DNA of 64,000 nucleotides from the NCBI RefSeq assembly GCF_020497125.1, contig NC_059082.1, forward strand, positions 49,684,524 through 49,748,523, read 5' to 3'. The translations under genes and the position numbers were made by a program. The notes beneath the pieces are model-generated. The model made no database searches, was not told where the DNA came from, and saw only the letters and a list, made by a program, of their open reading frames with translations. The stretch is from Mauremys mutica (lineage: Eukaryota; Chordata; Testudines; Geoemydidae). Every line of letters starts with the position of its first letter. The first letter of the stretch is position 1. Positions 10,930 to 21,865 of the stretch are shown piece by piece.

Positions 10930-11001
10930 GGCCTGATTTTCAGCGGAGCTAAAGAACTGTGGCTCCTATTGTGGGTGTTCAGTAACTCTGAAAATCTAGC
11001 C
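10930..11001. mobile_element. Short foldback element (ggcctgattttcag ends)
   Basis: ggcctgattttcag at 10930-10943 is inverted as ctgaaaatctagcc at 10988-11001. The right end is where the following SINE-like repeat inserted. Confidence 0.5.
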
Positions 11002-11005
11002 GTAA

Positions 11006-11082
11006 GTGGGCTGTAGCCCACGAAAGCTTATGCTCAAATAAATTTGTTAGTCTCTAAGGTGCCACAAGTACTCCTGTTCTTT
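11006..11082 (-). repeat. SINE-like repeat, truncated copy with 9-bp target duplication
   Basis: The 77-bp segment contains gtgggctgtagcccacg (a perfect small hairpin) and gttagtctctaaggtgccac, which match the repeat at 55964-56155. It is flanked by TAGCCGTAA at 10997-11005 and 11083-11091, showing a single insertion event. The length and target duplication fit a retroposed, end-truncated SINE. Its exact SINE family is not recognised. Confidence 0.75.
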
Positions 11083-11235
11083 TAGCCGTAAATGGACACT
11101 TCAAATCAGTGGTCCTCAAAATTTGAAAATTTTAGCTTCAGTCTCCTGGTGCCCCATTTTCCGCATCTGAAGAATGAGGATGAGAACACTTTCGCACCTG
11201 ATGGAGTGCTGTGAGAGGTAATCGATGGATTGGAT

Positions 11236-12628
11236 ATGTACCAATATATGTATTATTATTTATGTCACCAGAACAAATAAGAGCCTGCTCTTGGACCCCA
11301 CTTGCTAGGTGTCCCCCCCCACACACACACACCAAAAAGAGCCTGCAATTTTGATTTACAAGTATACATTAGATACTTGTGCATAAAACTGAGGAGTGTG
11401 AATGTACATATCCAAGCACTGACGACGTGGGTTCCAGTCCTGCAGACCCCAGGTCCAAGCAAAACCCCACTGACTGGAGGAACTAATGGAATGATGACAT
11501 TACAAAGCCAAGCGAGTGAACGTCTCCTTTGCAGGGCCTGGCTTTAGTGTACAACGTGTTACCTCCACATGTGGTCCATATTTTCGAATGGCCATCCACT
11601 CAGCCTGCAGGTGTATGTCCATCCCTAATATTGTGCATGTGAGCACCTGCGCACACCCTTCTCCAGCACCAATCCCAATGCTTAGGTGATGGGTTTAAAA
11701 TGCTATTATCTACACATGCCCCCTTTAGAATCTCTCGCCGGTGCATGTTAGTGTTAGTGCTGAACAGAGTGCATGTGGGTGTCCGCACAGGCATCCTGAG
11801 GCTTTGAAAACTTGGCCATGTATGTTTGAAAGTAAATTAAATTCTTATACTGGAACAATATGCCTACTGTAGCTCCTGGATTTCCTACCGAACCAGAACA
11901 ACAACGGAAGCGGTTAGTAGAAGATCCAAACAATATCCTCTGAAGACATTAAGATGGTTAGGGGCTCAATTATGGCTCTGACTGTTACAATAGATTGCTC
12001 CCCAATAGGGGGCGTTATAGTATGATAGTATGCTTATGTATATACCTAGGCTTGGCAGAATTCGATTTTTAGGTTATAATTTTGACAGATAATATCGATG
12101 TTTATTTTAAGCATTTTTTCTATTTTTCTCAATTTAAATTTTTACAGTTACACAAAGTTATGGGTTTTAAGCATCTTCCTCTATTTTTATTTATTTAAAT
12201 TGTCAGTTGTGGGAAATTATGGGGGGGATCAGACAATTATTTAATGACAATAGAGGCTGAGATTCAAAAAGTTAAAACTTTACAATCATTAAAACATAAA
12301 TTGTCAACATCATGTCAAAACATACAAAGTAAATGACCTTAAATCAAACTCTAACAAGTTCTCAACCACCATTTTTCTTACTTTGCCTCTGTATATGTCA
12401 ATTATTGATTGAAATATTTTTTGTCAGTTTGTGTGTGTGGTGAAATCAATGTTTGCTGATATTTACCAATTCAAATCTAATCATTCCAAGCTTATGCATA
12501 GGGTAATATCTTTGAAACCTGTAAAGAAGTTCTTGATGAGAGAAGTCAGAATATGTGCAGGAAGGAATGAAGCCTGAATGTTGTGCTGTCTTAGACCACT
12601 TTCTTTTTACACTTGACCATTGAACACT
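11236..12628. other. Unique-looking sequence with a short CA microsatellite
   Basis: A ccccccccacacacacacac tract lies near 11312-11332. Otherwise no gene or classified repeat is supported. Confidence 0.4.
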
Positions 12629-12990
12629 AGAGCTAGGTGAAATTTTTTGGCCAAAACGTTTTTTTTGGCAAAAAATGCAGCTTCAGCAACACCTAAATGT
12701 TTTGCAGAATCATGCCGGTTTTGCTGAATTGTTTCAGTCAAAACCGCCAAGCACGCAAAAATTTTGAAAAATCTGTTCTGTTTTGACATTTTTCTAAATG
12801 AAATGTTTCAATTTCTTGTTTCAAAATGACTTTGTTTTGTAATTTCCTTTAATTTGATTAAAAATACAACCCAAACCATTTTAAAATGGGCAAAATCAAC
12901 ACAAAATATTTTGTTTGACCCAAAACAATGTTTTGATTTTTGGATTTTCCGAACATTTTGAAAAATTGGTTTGACCCACAACATTTCTTT
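12629..12990 (+). mobile_element. AT-rich MITE-like repeat, one end visible
   Basis: It starts agagctaggtgaaatttttt and continues as a T/A-rich body with repeated ttttga and caaaa motifs, resembling the element at 32460-32783, which has both inverted ends. The right boundary is uncertain. Open frames inside it are compositional. Confidence 0.5.
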
Positions 12991-13549
12991 CCCCCACCCC
13001 AGTGACTTGCAAGCCCCATTATTCACACTGCTCGACTGAACACTTGTGAACCTGGGCCTCCCAAAAGAAGAGGAAGAAGCAAAGTGTTCCGCTGCGATGC
13101 CTGAGGATGGGGTGCCTTGGAAAGGCATAGCACCTCCGACTAGAGGCCTGGGAGAAGAACAAGAAGTTTAGCCCTTAGCTACACCTTCACAAGTGAAGTT
13201 AGTGCTTTCCTACAGTATTACCAGCCTGATCCCGAGAGCTGGGCCTCCCCTGCCTAGAAATGGCCCATGGCCTCATGCTGCAGTATGCTGCCAGCAGCGG
13301 TCAATGGCTGCCTCCACCCCCTTTGCTCTGGCAATGCTGGGAGTCAGACTATGCCTGATCTCTGTGGGCGCATTATGGTGGGTTGACAGGAAATACTCTC
13401 AGCATACCTGTGCAGGTAGGAAGGTGTAAGTGAGCCACAAGTGTTGCAAACTGCTGGGTACAAACATGAATGGAGGATGATTGTTACACTCCAGTGAGGT
13501 TACATTCAGCCATTAGAACCCCCGACAGGAGGGATAACATTAGAAAAAT
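12991..13549. other. Unique-looking non-coding sequence
   Basis: No splice-flanked coding frame or RNA gene was identified. Confidence 0.4.
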
Positions 13550-13740
13550 TCTCATTTTGAGCCACAGATTGTCTATCCTTGGTCTCCAAAGTGGTTGTGT
13601 TTGGCAAGTTTTACCTGCAGGTGATTACTCCTCACTAAGGATTTGTTTCCAGGCTGCCTCACAAAACCCTGTGAAATATTATCATTTATTATTGCCAAAC
13701 AAACATGAGACAGCTGACTCCCCCCAGCACTGACAGCTGA
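13550..13740. promoter_or_regulatory. Candidate conserved non-coding element
   Basis: This block has no repeat signature and contains dense transcription-factor-like words: gcaggtgattac (E-box plus homeodomain-like), ttgtttcc, attatcattta and gccaaacaaac (forkhead-like), gacagctgac (E-box). The inference rests on motif density only; alignment to other amniotes would be decisive. Confidence 0.2.
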
Positions 13741-14479
13741 AGCTGAAATATACTCCAGAGATAATATGGAAACTCAGTAAAAATTAAATGGTTAAAGATG
13801 ACCAGCAAAGGGGGATGGGTAGGAATTGGGCTTGTGCCTTTTTTGCTTCTTTATGCTGGAAAAAGGTCTAAACTGGGGTTTTGTTTATTTGTTTTTTGGT
13901 TTGTACATTAGAAATTTAGGTCTTGTCTAGTTTGGAAGATTCCATGATGGTTGAAGGATGGAATGATGACATCAGAAGAGCTACGAGAGTGAACGTTGAG
14001 CAATTGGAAAGGAAAGGGATTTTTAGTCAGGTTGTTTAAAACTCTGTGGGTTTTGTTAATACCTATTTAACGCTGATGCCTAATTACCATTATGGAGAAA
14101 GGCAGCCTATCTGAAGGATTCAACACTCCTTCCGTTAAGGAGTTAGAGCTTAGAATAAATGGCCCAGAGTTCTCCAGCAAAAGCAGGGGAAAAACAGATG
14201 ACATTCCTAAGGAATTTTTTTTTAAAGTTCTGATTTCTTTATCCAATTCAGGAATTAAAAAAAAGGCACAATTCCCATTTTGAAAAAAATCCTTCCTTAA
14301 TGCTGAGAGGATTGAGCTATGAGCGGACTCCAAGACTATCTCATCAAGACACACAAACCATGGATAAATTATTTCCATCTCAAACAGGGGAGCAGTCTCA
14401 GAATAAAGCTGGCAGTTTAGCTCAAGCTGGAGCACTGCATGCGGCGTCTCTGGGGTTCTGTGCGTGTGTCACACCTACA
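13741..14479. other. Unique-looking non-coding sequence
   Basis: Short frames of 60 to 120 codons overlap on both strands without splice sites or domains, so I do not call a gene. Confidence 0.4.
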
Positions 14480-14725
14480 GAACACCACAATAATAATATT
14501 TTGCACTAATACAGCGCATGTCACCCAAAGATCTCAAAGCACTTTACAATGGGAGGGAGGGATCACGACCCTCATTTTACAGAGGAGAAAATGAGGCACT
14601 GTGAAGTGAAGTCACTTACCTAGAGCAAGTCCATGGCAGAGCTAGGAATAGATCCCAAGTCTCCTGACACCTCGCGCCATGCTCTAACCATCAGACAACC
14701 CTGCCTCCTAGAACTGCAGCCTGGT
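14480..14725 (+). repeat. MIR-like SINE
   Basis: The series tctcaaagcactttacaatg, ctcattttacagaggagaaa, atgaggcactg, gcagagctaggaatag and ctcctgacacc matches the MIR body in sense orientation over nearly its full length. Confidence 0.8.
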
Positions 14726-15226
14726 CCAGTTTATAAACATTAGGTGGGTGGCTGGCTGACAAGGCTCCAGTTGCACTGATCCCCTGACAGCTGGTGAGGG
14801 AGGCTGGGTGGGGCCTGCATGTGGAATGAAGGGGTGGAAGCTGTGGGCAAAGAGCCCCAGTGGTTTCAGCTTCCTGCTCCACCCCTCCAGAGCTCCTAAA
14901 GGAGGGAGAATGCAAAGGTGTCTAGAGACTGTTCGAGCATAAGGCCTCCTTTGCCTGGTTTCCTGGCTTCTCTTTAGCTCCAGCCAAAGGACTCGGCATT
15001 GGAGCCTGGATCCCTTTGTTTTGCAATAACACCAGGCAGGGAGTTTGTTTATTCACTCAGAACAAATAATTGTCTTAATTAAAAGTTTTTGCTGAAGCTG
15101 TATCCATCCCACATAGTTAGCACTCATCGTCTGCCTCCCACACACCTCCCAGAGCATGCTCGCTGCTCCCCCAGAGATACATTCATGGACTAGCAGGGCA
15201 AACAGGAACCCAACACTGACTCCCCC

Positions 15227-15227
<1 letters not shown>

Positions 15228-15262
<35 letters not shown>
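15228..15262. repeat. Uninterrupted poly(C) run of 35
   Basis: Thirty-five consecutive C follow cccccaccc. The complementary G run could form quadruplex structures, and the exact length may be unreliable from sequencing. Confidence 0.95.
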
Positions 15263-15263
<1 letters not shown>

Positions 15264-15398
15264 AGTCCCCTCTCCCCACACAGGCAGGGAGCTGTCTTCC
15301 TTTGGCACCTTTAACCCTCACCATCCTCTGTGTCCCATCCTGGGAAGGACTAGCAGCTTTCTGTGTCCTATACCACTTAACTCCTGAGCCCAACCTCT

Positions 15399-15690
15399 GC
15401 CACACATGCTACCGGGGCCTGTTCGAGGGGTGGGTGGGTGGAAGGGGGCTCTGCCTCACACGCTACAGGGGCCTGATGGGGAGTCTCTGTCTTACACACT
15501 ACAGGGGCCGGTGTGAGGGTTCCCTGTGCATCACACGCTGGGAGGGATCTATGATGGGTGGGTCCCCTCTGCCTCACACTGGGAAGGGCCTGTTGAGAGG
15601 TACGGGGGTCACCGCTGCCTCACAGATGCTGGAAGAGGCCAGTCATGGCATCCCCTCTGCCTCACATCACTGGGGAAGTGTCTGAGACCC
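15399..15690 (+). repeat. Degenerate minisatellite (ctctgcctcacac units)
   Basis: About five to seven diverged copies of a unit around 40-60 bp share ctctgcctcacacgctac followed by aggggcctg. Spacing is irregular, so this is an old array, just downstream (on the minus strand) of the coding exon. Confidence 0.65.
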
Positions 15691-15993
15691 CATTGAGCCG
15701 CTCCAGCACAGGCTGGGAGAGAGTGGCTGCACCCCAGGTCTGTACTGCAAGTGTCTTTCAGGGTTGTCTCTGCTAGAGGGTATATTCCAGTGCTGAGAGG
15801 AGGAGTGCAAATGGGTAGCCCCCCACTACCCTTTCTGTACATCCCTGACATCACTCAGCACTAACAGACAACAGCAACTGTGGTGGGGCTCAGACAACCC
15901 CAAAGAGCTCCCTGCACTGGAGGGATCTCAGCAGAAAGCTGAGGGCTGGGGTCCAAAGTGCCTTTCCTCTCAGCCCTACCCTGAAGCTCTTAC

Positions 15994-16122
15994 CATTCAA
16001 TGCTCAGAGACCTGGGACGGAATGCAGGCAGCTCAGCTGAGGCATACTCAGCTTTCCTCCTCTTCTCCTGCTTCTGCTTAACTGACAAGCGGTGGGCAAA
16101 CTTAGAGAGGCTGCTCTCCGAC
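15994..16122 (-). CDS. Internal coding exon of an unidentified minus-strand gene
   Basis: On the minus strand a strong acceptor (ctcctttccccctccccag, with gttaac as possible branch region) precedes 129 nt that stay open in one frame and end ...attgaatg before a strong donor gtaagagc. The exon begins with the third base of a codon and ends after two bases of the next, so it is symmetric and could be skipped without changing frame. The 42 full codons start SESSLSKFAHRLSVKQK, pass through a basic KRRK cluster and end FRPRSLSIE. Serines next to basic residues (RSLS, HRLS) look like kinase sites, and the basic stretch could be a nuclear or membrane-binding patch. I do not recognise the protein. 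No neighbouring exon was found within several kilobases, implying long introns. Confidence 0.75.
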
Positions 16123-17160
16123 CTGGGGAGGGGGAAAGGAGAGGTGTTAACTTCACTGCAGCACCTTAGGGACCAGAGGCAGGTTCAGGGCAAGGCAGAG
16201 GGATGCTCATAAGAGGCAGGGGTGAAGCAGCAGAAGGCTCAGAGAGGGTAGGTATGAAGCAGCAACAGTTTTAGAACTGATTTAGCGGGACAAATTCTAT
16301 CATTTGCATCTGCACAGCCCTACTGATGCCAGCAGTATTGCATGGGTATAATGGAGGAGCAGGTCTTGGCTCCGTAGCATTAGGCATAATTCTATCCACC
16401 TGGATACAAACAGAGAGTAAGAGCTGTTCCTTTCACCCCTAATCAGTGAAAGAGAATGTGTTACTGAGCCCTGCCTGGAGCAGAATGCAGTTACCTAAAC
16501 CAGAGAACAAGAGTATGGTGAGCAAGATGCACCCTGATCTGCAGAGCGATTGCAGCTCAGCAGCTGAGAAATCCTTCTGATGGTGAATCTGCAACCCCGA
16601 CAGCACGAGGTTCTAACTCCTCATCGGCTGCAGTTTCCTGCTGAAGCAGAAATAAAACAACCCTGTAAGGTGTGAATGTTTTGCTTCAGTGTCGATCCAG
16701 AGAGTTCCCATGATGGACAAGGCAGTAGCTAAGGGATGGAAACTGGCTGCTCTGGGCTCCCTCCATGCTGCCTGTTTCACTGCTCGGCAAGATGGTCAGT
16801 GCAAGCCAGAGGCTCAGCAACCTCCACAAAGAGAAGCAAAGGCAGCTGGGAATGGTACACGTGAAACTTCTGTCACAGTCACATTCCCATTCACAAAAAG
16901 CCCAGAGCGCTTGCACATCCCCAGCTTGGGATTGGAAACACTGAGCAGCTTTCATTCTGGGGGCTGATCTGGAAATAAACCCACCATGGAGACATTTTGG
17001 AACAGCAAATACAACTCATATGTCTACATAAAGTTCAAATGTCAGGTCTTTGCACTGACCATGCCCCTTTCCCGCATGGATGGAAAGCAACAGGCAAGGG
17101 TGGCAGCCACTCAGCAATTTTAGAGAACAGCACCTCTGAGGATCCATAACCAAGATGTGA
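16123..17160. other. Probable intron sequence, no feature recognised
   Basis: It follows the exon's acceptor on the minus strand. No second exon with convincing splice sites was seen here. Confidence 0.4.
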
Positions 17161-17925
17161 CTGCATCCTCTCTACTACGTTACAGCCCCTTGGAACCTCC
17201 AGCACCAAGACACCCCTGCATCCCCTCTGCTACGTTACAGCCCCTGGGAACCTCCAGCACTGAGACAGCCCTGCATTGCTGCTACTATGTTGCATCATAG
17301 AATCATAGAAGATTGGGATTGGAAGGGACCTCAGGAGGTCATCTAGTCCAACCACCTGCTCAAAGCAGGACCAACACCAACTAAATCATCCCAGCCAGGA
17401 CTTTGTCAAGCCAGGCCTTAAAAGCCTCTAAGGATGGAGATTCCACCACCTCCCTAGGTAACCCATTCCAGTGCTTCACCACCCTCCTAGTGAAATAGTA
17501 TTTCCTGAGACCATTGCTTTTGTTCTGTCATCTGCCACCACTGAGAACAGCCAAGCTTCATCCTCTTTGGAACCTTCCTTCAGGTAGTTGAAGGCTGCTA
17601 TCAAATCCCCCATCACGCTTCTCTTCTGCAGACTAAACAAGTCCAGTTCCCTCAGCCTCTCCTCATAAGTCATGTGCCCCAGTCCCCTGATCATTTTCAT
17701 TGCCCTCCGCTGGACTCTCTCCAATTTGTTCACATCCTTTCTGTAGTGGAGGGCCCAAAACTGGACACAATACTCCAGATGTGGCCTCACCAGTGCCAAT
17801 TAGAGGGGAATAATCACTTCCCTCGAACTGCTGGCAATGCATTACAATACTCTGGGAACCTCCAGACCCGAGACATAACTGCATTCCCTCTGCTATGCTA
17901 CAGCCCTCCTAACCTTCAGCACCAA
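17161..17925 (+). repeat. 57-bp minisatellite split by a CR1 insertion
   Basis: Units of about 57 bp with the core ctacgttacagcccctggga occur at 17161-17285 and resume at about 17839-17925. The third unit is cut exactly where the CR1 copy begins, and reading across the insertion restores it, so the array predates the LINE. Confidence 0.75.
17286..17838 (-). mobile_element. CR1 LINE, 5'-truncated 3' fragment
   Basis: On the minus strand the 3' end carries the ctatgattctatgatg tail typical of CR1. The frame at 17476-17799 (minus) reads [20 protein letters not shown] and [20 protein letters not shown], the C-terminal part of CR1 ORF2 after the reverse-transcriptase domain. Part of the tail between the RTK and trailing segment is deleted. 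It is dead on arrival. Confidence 0.9.
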
Positions 17926-18840
17926 GTCCCTACTCCCCTTTTGATCCAAAAGAAGACAAGAATGAGTAAAAACCCTCAGCCCTCCCTCAGGCTGAGCTGC
18001 AGTTCACTTCTTCAGAGTGGACTCCTCTGCATGGTTCCATGGCACTGCTCCCTGAAGCATGCCCAGGCGGGAAGAAGCCAGAAAAGCCAGTGTGAGGTGT
18101 TGAAATGGGATGGTGGACGTTGCATCATTCGATCACCGCTCTTACTGGGCATGTCAGAAGCAGCATCAGCAGGCTTCCCAGAGGGGTCCCACAAGTCTTC
18201 CTCAGCTGCTGGTAGCCACTGCCAGTCTGAGCCATTTTCTCTGTGTTTTACTCTCTGTTTTGTTTTAAATCCTCATCTGCTCTGAAATGGGACTATCCCC
18301 AAACAGCATCACCAAACCCATATGATCTGCACATGCAGAGTCTCCGCCGCTGACTTTTGTGACTCAGATATGAGGATTTACTGCTTTTCCTTTCTATTAG
18401 CCCTCCAAAAAAAGAAGCTGCAATCTAGTTTTGCTTGCACATCATGAAGATCATTCTCAAATAAATTCAGCCGTTGGTTACCTTTGTGCCACTCCATCTT
18501 CCTGTGGAGCTGCATCGGTATAAACTGAGAGCAGAATTTGAGGATTGTGGGGCTCTAGAGGTGTAGCTCAAGGTAGAATTTGTCCTGCAGAATCTTTATT
18601 ACTGGCATCCACTGATGAAGCACAAGCCAGAAAAGACCCATGTTGGCTTTCAGATCCCAAGTTCAGCTTGCAGGGCTGGCAGTGCCTAGCACCTCAGCCA
18701 AACCTTCCACCCATCCTTCTCTTAAACTGAGCATCAAGCAACAGCATTTGACATTTAAAACCCTAAAATGTACTGCTGTCATTATTGGTGCTAATGATAC
18801 CAGGGCTCCACTGCACCTGGCATGCACATTGCGAGAGACA
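17926..18840. other. Unique-looking non-coding sequence
   Basis: No supported gene. The 203-codon plus-strand frame that reaches in from the CR1 copy is its antisense and ends by 18285. Confidence 0.45.
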
Positions 18841-19005
18841 GTCCCTGACCTGATGAACTTACAATCTAAACAGACAAGGCAGAGCAAGGATACTCAGGGG
18901 TACAGAACTGAAGTGACTAGCCCAAGCTCAATGGCAGAGCTGAAAGTAGAACCCACATATCTTGACTCCCGGTCCAGTACCCAATCTGCTATGCCACACT
19001 ACTTC
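18841..19005 (+). repeat. MIR-like SINE
   Basis: acttacaatctaaacagaca, actgaagtgactagcccaag, atggcagagctgaaagtaga and cttgactcccggtccagtac match the 3' half of MIR in order. Confidence 0.65.
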
Positions 19006-19334
19006 TCCAAGAACAATCAATCTTCTCTCTCTCTCTTAACAAGAATGCTGCACCGATGATGGACAATGTCCTGCAATAGCGTCAGTTCCCACTCTCTCCC
19101 CCTTCTTCTGTGCTGTGTGTGTGTATGCAGGGGTGGGGGTGTGTGTGGAGTGGGGAGAAAGAAAAACTGGGACACAAGACTAATGTGGAAAAACCAGGGA
19201 ATGTGACAAGTCTGGCTGCAAAGGTGTAAACCATATGGACAGAGGCCCTGGCGATCTGACACATCTGAATGAGAACCACCCGCACAGATCTGCACGGCAA
19301 GGAAACAAACTTCAACCTGTTCATATGTGTATGC

Positions 19335-19628
19335 AGTGTAGCTGTAGCTGTGCCGATCCCTGGATATTAAAGAGACAAGGTGGGGGAGGCAATATCTTTT
19401 ATTAGACCAACTTCTGCTGGTGAGAGAGAGAAGCTTTCAAGCTACACAAAGTTCTTCTTCAGGTCTGGGAAAGCTACTCCCAGTGTCACAGCACCGTGCA
19501 TTTTGCTGTGATGATGGGAGTACCTTTCCCAGCCCTGACAAAGAGCTTGGTGTGGCTCAAAAGCTTGCCTCTCTCACCAACAGAAGTTGGTCTAAGAAAA
19601 GATACCACTTCCCCCACCGTGTCTCTCT
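19335..19628. repeat. Long foldback copy of a SINE-like repeat
   Basis: The left arm (about 19369-19493) reads gagacaaggtgggggaggc, then accaacttctgctggtgaga and so on; the right arm (about 19504-19628) is the same sequence in inverted orientation (accaacagaagttggtct, then ccccaccgtgtctctc). The arms are about 125 bp with a loop near 10 bp, diverged by roughly 15 percent by eye. A head gtagctgtagctgtgccgat precedes the left arm only. It belongs with the repeats at 11006, 45905 and 55964. Folding of the transcript or DNA into a 260-nt hairpin is expected. Confidence 0.8.
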
Positions 19629-20659
19629 AATCTGCTCATATGGCATTTGTACCAGTTTGTGCATCTATATATTTTTTAAGTTAATACATTTCTCAACTGA
19701 CTTAAATGGAACAAAATACCCCCAAAAAAGGTATTTCTCAGAAATGTGAGCTCTCTGCCTCTCTTGCTGTACAATAATTAAACAGACCATGAATGGCTAG
19801 CCTTTTTTCCAGATATATTTTAAATACAGACATCTTCAATGCATTAACTCTGGTTATTGATTTATTTTTCAGTTTACAAATTGCTGTTGCTTGGGACAGG
19901 GTGGAGATGGTTTTTTGGAAGGAGAAGACGTCTTTGTAAATATCACCACTGGGAAAGAGTCGGTCAGACCTTCTGGGTCATTCTTTACAATTTAAAAAAA
20001 TCATTTGCTTTGATGTAAGGGATGGCAGTTTGTCTTTTAAAAAACACAGATTTTTCTCAATGATGAATAAACCACTGGGGGAGAAGGAGTTAGATTAGGA
20101 ACAATTTAAGCATCTCATTAAGTCTATCTAATAGAACGCATTGCACAAACACCAGTGCTGTCATTAAACACTCTCCTTTGATCCCATGTCAAAGCTCATA
20201 TTGTAATGAGTAATATTTCAATTAGCTGAGGCTTGGTAAAGTGATCTCTCATCTCTCAGGCAGTTTCTGTGTTCAAAGCTGGGACAGGGAACATGGAAGT
20301 AAAGGTTCTGTAGTGAAGGCCTTCAGAAATGGGACATGTTGTGCCAAATTCAAGCCTGGCGTAAAGTGGATGTAACTACCTTTGACTTCCCGGTTCTTGT
20401 GTTGCATTTTCCCTATTCTGTTTAGCCACCTGCCAGCATGGAGACCAAGGTGGATGCTGCAGCGGTGGAGTTGCTATCCTGCATCCCCTACCCTTGCCTC
20501 CTCTCCCAGCTGTCCTCAGCACTCTCTACTGACAGAGTGCTGGATCCTGCAAGAGGCTGAGAGCTGTCTGAGTAGTACTGAGCACCTGCAGCTCCCATTG
20601 CACTCAATAGGAGTTGAGAGCTTTCAGCACCTATCAGGAAGCACTCATCAAATGGGAGG
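19629..20659. promoter_or_regulatory. Candidate conserved non-coding block at 19750-20270
   Basis: AT-rich sequence without repeat signature contains several homeodomain-like and MEF/POU-like words (acaataattaaac, tctggttattgattta, atctcattaagt, tcaattagctgagg). No exon is visible. This is a composition-based guess; cross-species alignment is needed. Confidence 0.2.
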
Positions 20660-21385
20660 ACTGGGCCCGAAGAACCACAGAGGTAGGAAAGACCCCTCTG
20701 ATTATCTAGCCCATGTCTCTGCCAGCAGAGTGGTGTTCCTTACACTACACTTCCTAGTGCTTTTTGCTGTCTAGTTTTAAGCAATCTCAAGTAATAGGTC
20801 TTCTGCCATTTCCCACCAGAGTCCAATAGACCCCACTGTCTGGAGGTTTTTGATGCTATTCAGCCTAAATGTTGTTCTTAATTTCATCTCATTATTTCTA
20901 GTAATTCCCCCTGGGACCCCTCAACAGAATTACACTCTCTTCTTGCTGCTTACACTCTACAGTCATCACATTCCCCCAAAGTCACCGTACCAGACCAAGC
21001 TGCAACATACATAACTTTTAAAATCTTCTTTCTTCAATCAGTTCCTCTCACCTCTAGGTCTTCTCCAATTAGTCAATTTCTAGTGCCCAGAACTGACCAC
21101 CAATCCCCTCAGAGCCTATAGAGTTACCTTGCTGATCTGCAGCCTGATGCCTTTGCACTCAGAGCCCCAAATTGCACAGGCCTTTTTTGCTGTCATATGG
21201 CATTGCAAACACACCTAAGTTGCTGTCACTCTCAACCCTAGGTCACTTTCATCATCACAACAGCACTCTGGGTTTCTCTTTCCTGTACTCTGTATCATTC
21301 ACCACCACCCCGCCCAGTCGAATCTTGTTTAATTATTTTTGGATCATGTTTATGCCTCCCTAGATCCCTTTGGATGATCTATCTA
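20660..21385 (-). repeat. Old CR1/L3-type LINE remnant
   Basis: Phrases such as gtgcccagaactgaccacc and cttctccaattagtca, read antisense, correspond to diverged CR1-family 3' coding sequence, and the left edge gattatctagcccatgtctc resembles the 3' terminus. No usable frame remains. Confidence 0.45.
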
Positions 21386-21865
21386 TCCAGATATTTATGT
21401 AGCCTTCAGCACCTCACAATCAGTAAGGAATTTTATCCTCACAACACCCCTATGAGCTAGGTCTCTTCTAACCCCACTTTGCAGATGGGGACCTGAGGCC
21501 CAGGGCAAAGTCAAGCGGCTGGAAGTGAAAGCCAGACAAATAATTCCAGTTGGAACGGCGGCACACATTTTTAACAGTGAGGGTGATTAACCATTGTAAC
21601 AAACTACCAAGGGAAATAGTCAGTTCTCCATCTCCTGAAGTCTTTAAATCAGGACCAGATGCTTTTCTGGAAGATGCGCTTTAGCTAAACACAAGTTACT
21701 GGGCTCAATACAGGGGTAATGAGGTTGAATTCTACGGCCTGTGTTAGGAGGCCTTAAAAACATATGAATCTATTACATGACTTGCCCACAGTGCCTGAAC
21801 CAGAACTTGAATCCTGGTCTTTTGAGACCCAGTCCAGTGCCCTCCCCACTAGTCCATCTTTCCTA
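21386..21865 (+). repeat. MIR-like SINE split by an L3/CR1 3' fragment
   Basis: tcctcacaacacccctatga, aaccccactttgcagatggg and acctgaggcccagggc form the 5' half; gacttgcccacagtgcctga, cttgaatcctggtcttttg and cagtccagtgccc the 3' half. The two halves are separated by about 270 bp of LINE sequence. Confidence 0.7.
21540..21776 (+). mobile_element. L3/CR1 LINE 3' end inserted in MIR
   Basis: aacagtgagggtgattaacc, attgtaacaaactaccaagg, tctccatctcctgaagtct and ttctggaagatgcgctttag form the conserved untranslated and C-terminal end of an L3/CR1-type LINE in sense orientation. Confidence 0.65.

Larger units (their letters stand above)
10685..11235 (+). repeat. MIR-like SINE split by foldback MITEs and a SINE-like insertion
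   Basis: The outer parts (gagctgggttctagaccc...ctgtgtgatcttgg at 10706-10757, and tctcctggtgccccattttc...gaatgaggat at 11141-11180) read as antisense MIR-type tails and cores. Between them lie two foldback MITEs and an 80-bp repeat with a 9-bp target duplication, so this is a layered insertion site. Confidence 0.5.

Noticed and set aside
12808..13128. A 106-codon minus-strand frame in AT-rich DNA.
   Set aside because: It overlaps a MITE-like repeat with repeated ttttga motifs; composition explains it.
15399..15690. CRISPR-like spaced repeats.
   Set aside because: Units are degenerate and irregular, in a vertebrate genome, with no unique spacers of constant length; it is a minisatellite.
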